From Armatimonadota bacterium (lineage in GTDB: Bacteria > Armatimonadota > DTGP01 > JAHWJO01), in the NCBI GenBank assembly GCA_019348365.1, contig JAHWJO010000180.1, forward strand, positions 1 to 8,484: DNA of 8,484 nt. Reading direction: 5' to 3'. Made by a program: the position numbers and the translations under genes. This document shows positions 6,471-8,484 of this stretch, in pieces (positions within the stretch are counted from its first letter, which is position 1; each line of letters begins with the position of its first letter). The notes under the pieces are model-generated. The model searched no databases. It was not told the origin of the DNA and saw nothing but the letters and a program-made list of their open reading frames with translations.

Positions 6471-6532
6471 AATGATATACGCTAACAACACCTGACAGTC
6501 GGCTGTTTGGAAGCGAAAGGAGTTTTTCAGGA

Positions 6533-6571
6533 ATGAATAAAAGGAGCTTGTCCAACAGAACGACCCGTTGA
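6533..6571 (+). CDS. Possible 12-residue leader peptide before the cupin gene
   Basis: An ATG at 6533 opens a 12-codon frame (MNKRSLSNRTTR) ending in TGA at 6569-6571. An AGGAG lies about 12 nt upstream and a closer AGGA abuts the ATG. The stop runs straight into the GGAGG that serves the cupin start at 6584, so ribosomes ending here would be placed on the cupin ribosome binding site. It could be translational coupling, or chance. The peptide itself shows no attenuation-type codon run. Confidence 0.25.
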   Translation: MNKRSLSNRTTR

Positions 6572-6583
6572 GGAGGTGCGAAC

Positions 6584-7087
6584 ATGTATTCCAATTCCCG
6601 AAGAGTCATCCTCAGAGTCCTCCCCAGCCTGCTCTTCGTCACTGCCCTTACCTTAGGAGGCTACCGCCTCCATGCAGCGCACGAAGAGACACCCGACCAC
6701 ATGATGATCCTGCCCCAGGATCTGAGGTGGACCGATGCTCCACCCTCCCTTCCCCCGGGAGCCAAAATCGCCCTGATGGAAGGCGATCCCACCCGAGAGG
6801 GAGCGTTCACTATGCGGATCAGGCTGCCAGCCAACTACCGCATCCCGGCGCATCATCACCCGGCGGACGAACATGTAACGGTGATCTCCGGCTCTTTCTA
6901 TATGGGCCTGGGGGACCGACTCGACACAACCCGGGGGAGAGCCTTATCGCCCGGCAGTTTCGCCATGATGAAGGCGGGGACGAGACACTTCGCCTTCACA
7001 CGGAAACCGGCGGTTATTCAGCTGCACGGCATCGGTCCGTGGGGGATCGTTTACGTCGATCCAAAGGACGATCCGAGAAAACGGTAA
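6584..7087 (+). CDS. Exported cupin-domain protein
   Basis: A 167-residue protein whose ATG follows AGGAGG with about 7 nt spacing. Residues 1-32 form a signal peptide: basic NSRRVILR, hydrophobic VLPSLLFVTALTLGG, then LHAAHE with a likely cut after Ala. The mature part is a single cupin barrel. Motif 1 is at about residues 90-105 (HHHPADEHVTVISGSF), giving metal ligands His90/His92, Glu96 and probably His97. Motif 2 is at about 118-136 (GRALSPGSFAMMKAGTRHF), with His135 as the last ligand. All the usual metal ligands are present. The substrate cannot be told; cupins of this size range from dioxygenases to isomerases and small-molecule sensors. The globin gene follows 42 bp downstream on the same strand, likely as one transcript. 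Base composition is slightly less GC-rich than the neighbouring sigma and anti-sigma genes. Confidence 0.88.
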   Translation: MYSNSRRVILRVLPSLLFVTALTLGGYRLHAAHEETPDHMMILPQDLRWTDAPPSLPPGAKIALMEGDPTREGAFTMRIRLPANYRIPAHHHPADEHVTVISGSFYMGLGDRLDTTRGRALSPGSFAMMKAGTRHFAFTRKPAVIQLHGIGPWGIVYVDPKDDPRKR

Positions 7088-7115
7088 AAGGCCGGCCCCG
7101 GTTTGCACTCACTCA

Positions 7116-7121
7116 AAGGAG
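7116..7121 (+). promoter_or_regulatory. Ribosome binding site deciding the globin start
   Basis: AAGGAG lies 8 nt before the ATG at 7130. A TTG start at 7103 in the same frame would put this site inside the gene, so 7130 is the true start. Confidence 0.75.
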
Positions 7122-7129
7122 AAAGACCG

Positions 7130-7489
7130 ATGGAGGAATCGTTGTATGAGCGCCTTGGAGGCGCGGAGCACATACGGGACATCGTCAGCGACGCGATCGA
7201 TCTGCACCTGAAGAACCCGGTCATCGCCCCACGGTTTCAAAATTCCGACGTGAATCGCCTCAAGCAGGTGGCCCACGAATTCTTCTGCGCCGGGGCGGGC
7301 GGTTCGGAGTGCTACAGTGGCCGTGAGATGCGCGAAGCCCATCGCGGCATGAATATTAACGAGCAGGAATACCTGGCTACAATGGATGACCTGGTTCAGG
7401 CGATGGAGAAGCATGGAGTCGCGCCCAGGGAGAAGAACGAAGTGATCGCCATCCTCTATTCTCTCAAGGATGACATCCTCCACGTCTGA
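7130..7489 (+). CDS. Group 1 truncated haemoglobin (trHbN-like)
   Basis: A 119-residue truncated globin, the usual length for group 1. Family marks in order: LYERLGG at residues 5-11, the LKNPVIAPRF stretch after helix B (27-36), the Gly-rich AGAGGSECYSGREM loop before helix F (54-67), and EAHRGMNI, where His71 is the proximal haem ligand. In canonical trHbN helix B carries a Phe-Tyr pair (B9-B10), the Tyr stabilising bound oxygen. Here the aligned positions are Ala22-Ile23, so the distal Tyr is absent. I recall a known trHb1 subgroup with similar non-aromatic residues (VDNHLKNP-type), so this is likely a subfamily trait rather than decay. Expected roles are binding or detoxifying oxygen or nitric oxide in the cytoplasm. 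It is the second gene of the cupin pair and is followed by a hairpin terminator. Confidence 0.93.
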   Translation: MEESLYERLGGAEHIRDIVSDAIDLHLKNPVIAPRFQNSDVNRLKQVAHEFFCAGAGGSECYSGREMREAHRGMNINEQEYLATMDDLVQAMEKHGVAPREKNEVIAILYSLKDDILHV

Positions 7490-7543
7490 AGCGGACGCTC
7501 TGGCCTAACCGATTTCGGCCAGACAGCAGATGGTTCGTAAACT

Positions 7544-7594
7544 CGGGCCTGGACAGAACGCCACAAACTCGCGGCTTCTGTCGAGGCCTGTTTT
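7544..7594 (+). terminator. Intrinsic terminator after the globin gene
   Basis: Arms at 7544-7558 and 7576-7590 form a 15-bp stem with one G:G mismatch (7551/7583) and one G:T pair, a 17-nt loop, and a TTTT run at 7591-7594. It starts 54 bp after the globin stop and would separate this unit from the convergent DUF6785 gene. A smaller hairpin, TCTGGCC/GGCCAGA (7499-7505, 7517-7523), precedes it. Confidence 0.68.
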
Positions 7595-7613
7595 GAATTG
7601 AGGATCTGTAGAG

Positions 7614-7804
7614 TTACAGCCCCCCGATGCCCGAGTCCACCGGCAGGTACAGGTCGAACGCGAGGTCCAGCACGGTGCGGATAAATCCGGCGGTGAACTC
7701 TCCCACCACCAGCCCGAAGAAGAACGGCAGCGCCCGCCGGTAGCCGCTCAGTCCGCCGTACCGCAGGATGAGCACCTTGATCAGCCAGCTCACGAACAGC
7801 GGCA
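7614..7804. repeat. Direct repeat, right copy inside the intact DUF6785 gene
   Basis: Right copy of the 191-bp direct repeat whose left copy is 6217-6407. Here the sequence is part of a continuous gene, which identifies this copy as the functional one within the window. Confidence 0.88.
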
Positions 7805-8484
7805 GCCAGAGCCGCATCAGGCTGAAGCTCGCGCCCACCACGTATCCCGCCGGGTGGAACGGCCACCACAGAAACCGCATCCGCAGCGACGACAGCAGCA
7901 GCGTGAACCCGAACCCGAATCCGTACGCCGCCACGCTCCCCGGATCGGTGGGGCGCGGGGACGCCATCCAGCTGTTCAGCCGGTTCCACGGGTCGTTCCC
8001 GAACGCCCACCCCGCCGGACCCGTCATGTGCCCGCTCGCCAGCCCCGTCCGGTACAAAACGTGGAGCAGCGCCCAGAACGCGCACACCGTCCCCAGCACG
8101 GTCGCCAGCAGCAGTGCCCCCGCGAACCGCCGCATCTCCACCCGCGCGGCCTTCCCCACCCGCAACTGGTCGAAATGGTGCATCATCGGGAACTGCCGGT
8201 GCGTGCGGTTGAGGAAGAAGAGCAACGAGAACGCGGAGAGCTCCTGCTTCTGGAACGCGTTGGACCCGAAGGTGCGGATCAGCATGTCGTCCGCCCCGCG
8301 CTGGTACAGCTCGATGGAGGGCAGGCCGAGCTCCGCCCGCAGCCGGCTCACGCAGAGCACCAGCCCCCCCAGCAGGAACAGGTAACTCGCCGCGACCCAC
8401 GGGCGCACCCCCATCCCCACCATGAACGCGAACACCCCCAGACTCCCCAGGATCGCCCCGAGGAACGCCGTCCGGTACGACAGC
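7614..8484 (-). CDS. DUF6785-type polytopic membrane protein, 5' part cut by window
   Basis: The minus-strand frame is open from the right edge to TAA at 7616-7614, giving 289 residues; codons LSYRTAFLGAILGSLGVF upstream of the first internal GTG show that it begins outside the window. At least five hydrophobic segments are visible, including LGGLVLCV, GALLLATVLGTVCAFWALLHV, FTLLLSSLRMRF, LFVSWLIKVLIL and ALPFFFGLVVGEFTAGF. The motifs NRTHRQFPMMHHFDQL, WWPFHPAGYVVG, SWLIKVLILRYGG and YRRALPFFFGLVVGEF are what I recognise as the C-terminal half of the DUF6785/DUF6784 family. No function is established for it; members are large membrane proteins of bacteria from under-studied phyla. The C-terminal 62 residues are duplicated exactly in the remnant at 6217-6407. 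The family call is by motif memory; the membrane nature is certain. Confidence 0.85.
   Translation of the reverse strand, partial: LSYRTAFLGAILGSLGVFAFMVGMGVRPWVAASYLFLLGGLVLCVSRLRAELGLPSIELYQRGADDMLIRTFGSNAFQKQELSAFSLLFFLNRTHRQFPMMHHFDQLRVGKAARVEMRRFAGALLLATVLGTVCAFWALLHVLYRTGLASGHMTGPAGWAFGNDPWNRLNSWMASPRPTDPGSVAAYGFGFGFTLLLSSLRMRFLWWPFHPAGYVVGASFSLMRLWLPLFVSWLIKVLILRYGGLSGYRRALPFFFGLVVGEFTAGFIRTVLDLAFDLYLPVDSGIGGL

Noticed and set aside
6217..6642. 141-codon minus-strand frame fusing unrelated DNA to the DUF6785 tail
   Set aside because: Its first 79 residues come from the antisense of the cupin leader and promoter; there is no ribosome binding site and no family match. It is a chance extension of a gene fragment.

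Overview
The window looks like chromosomal DNA from a GC-rich, free-living, Gram-negative-type bacterium. The coding regions are strongly GC-biased at third positions. A secreted S9 peptidase, an ECF sigma factor paired with a membrane anti-sigma factor, and a DUF6785-type membrane protein all fit an envelope with an extracytoplasmic stress response. The DUF6785 family is, from memory, mostly known from Armatimonadota, Planctomycetota and related phyla, so Armatimonadota is a tentative guess. Nothing in the window fixes the taxon. I see no phage genes, transposase, CRISPR array, rRNA or tRNA.

Layout from left to right: (1) the 5' 238 codons of a minus-strand PRC-barrel/DUF2382 stress protein run off the left edge. 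(2) About 590 bp follow without a convincing gene. (3) A plus-strand orphan gene encodes a membrane-anchored OB-fold-like protein and ends in a textbook intrinsic terminator. (4) A 510-bp gap follows; its first half is rich in nested inverted repeats and may be a structured RNA, and its second half is a pyrimidine tract. (5) A large minus-strand secreted S9 prolyl oligopeptidase is divergent from (6) a plus-strand ECF sigma factor, which overlaps its zinc-finger anti-sigma factor by 4 bp. (7) A 191-bp minus-strand remnant of a DUF6785 gene comes next. (8) A plus-strand pair encodes an exported cupin and a group 1 truncated haemoglobin, with a good vegetative promoter in front and a terminator behind. 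(9) The 3' part of an intact minus-strand DUF6785 membrane protein gene runs off the right edge; its tail is the sequence duplicated in (7).

How the genes may work together: the sigma/anti-sigma pair is the only regulatory unit, translationally coupled, and would answer an envelope or redox signal. The divergent secreted peptidase and the cupin/globin pair are possible targets, but I see no ECF-type promoter motif that proves it. The cupin/globin pair suggests small-molecule or oxygen/NO chemistry. It lies exactly between the two direct copies of the DUF6785 gene tail. That makes the 1.4-kb segment a candidate insertion, or the product of a rearrangement that destroyed a second full-length DUF6785 gene. 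The most solid unusual observation is that all eight base differences between the two tails are synonymous.
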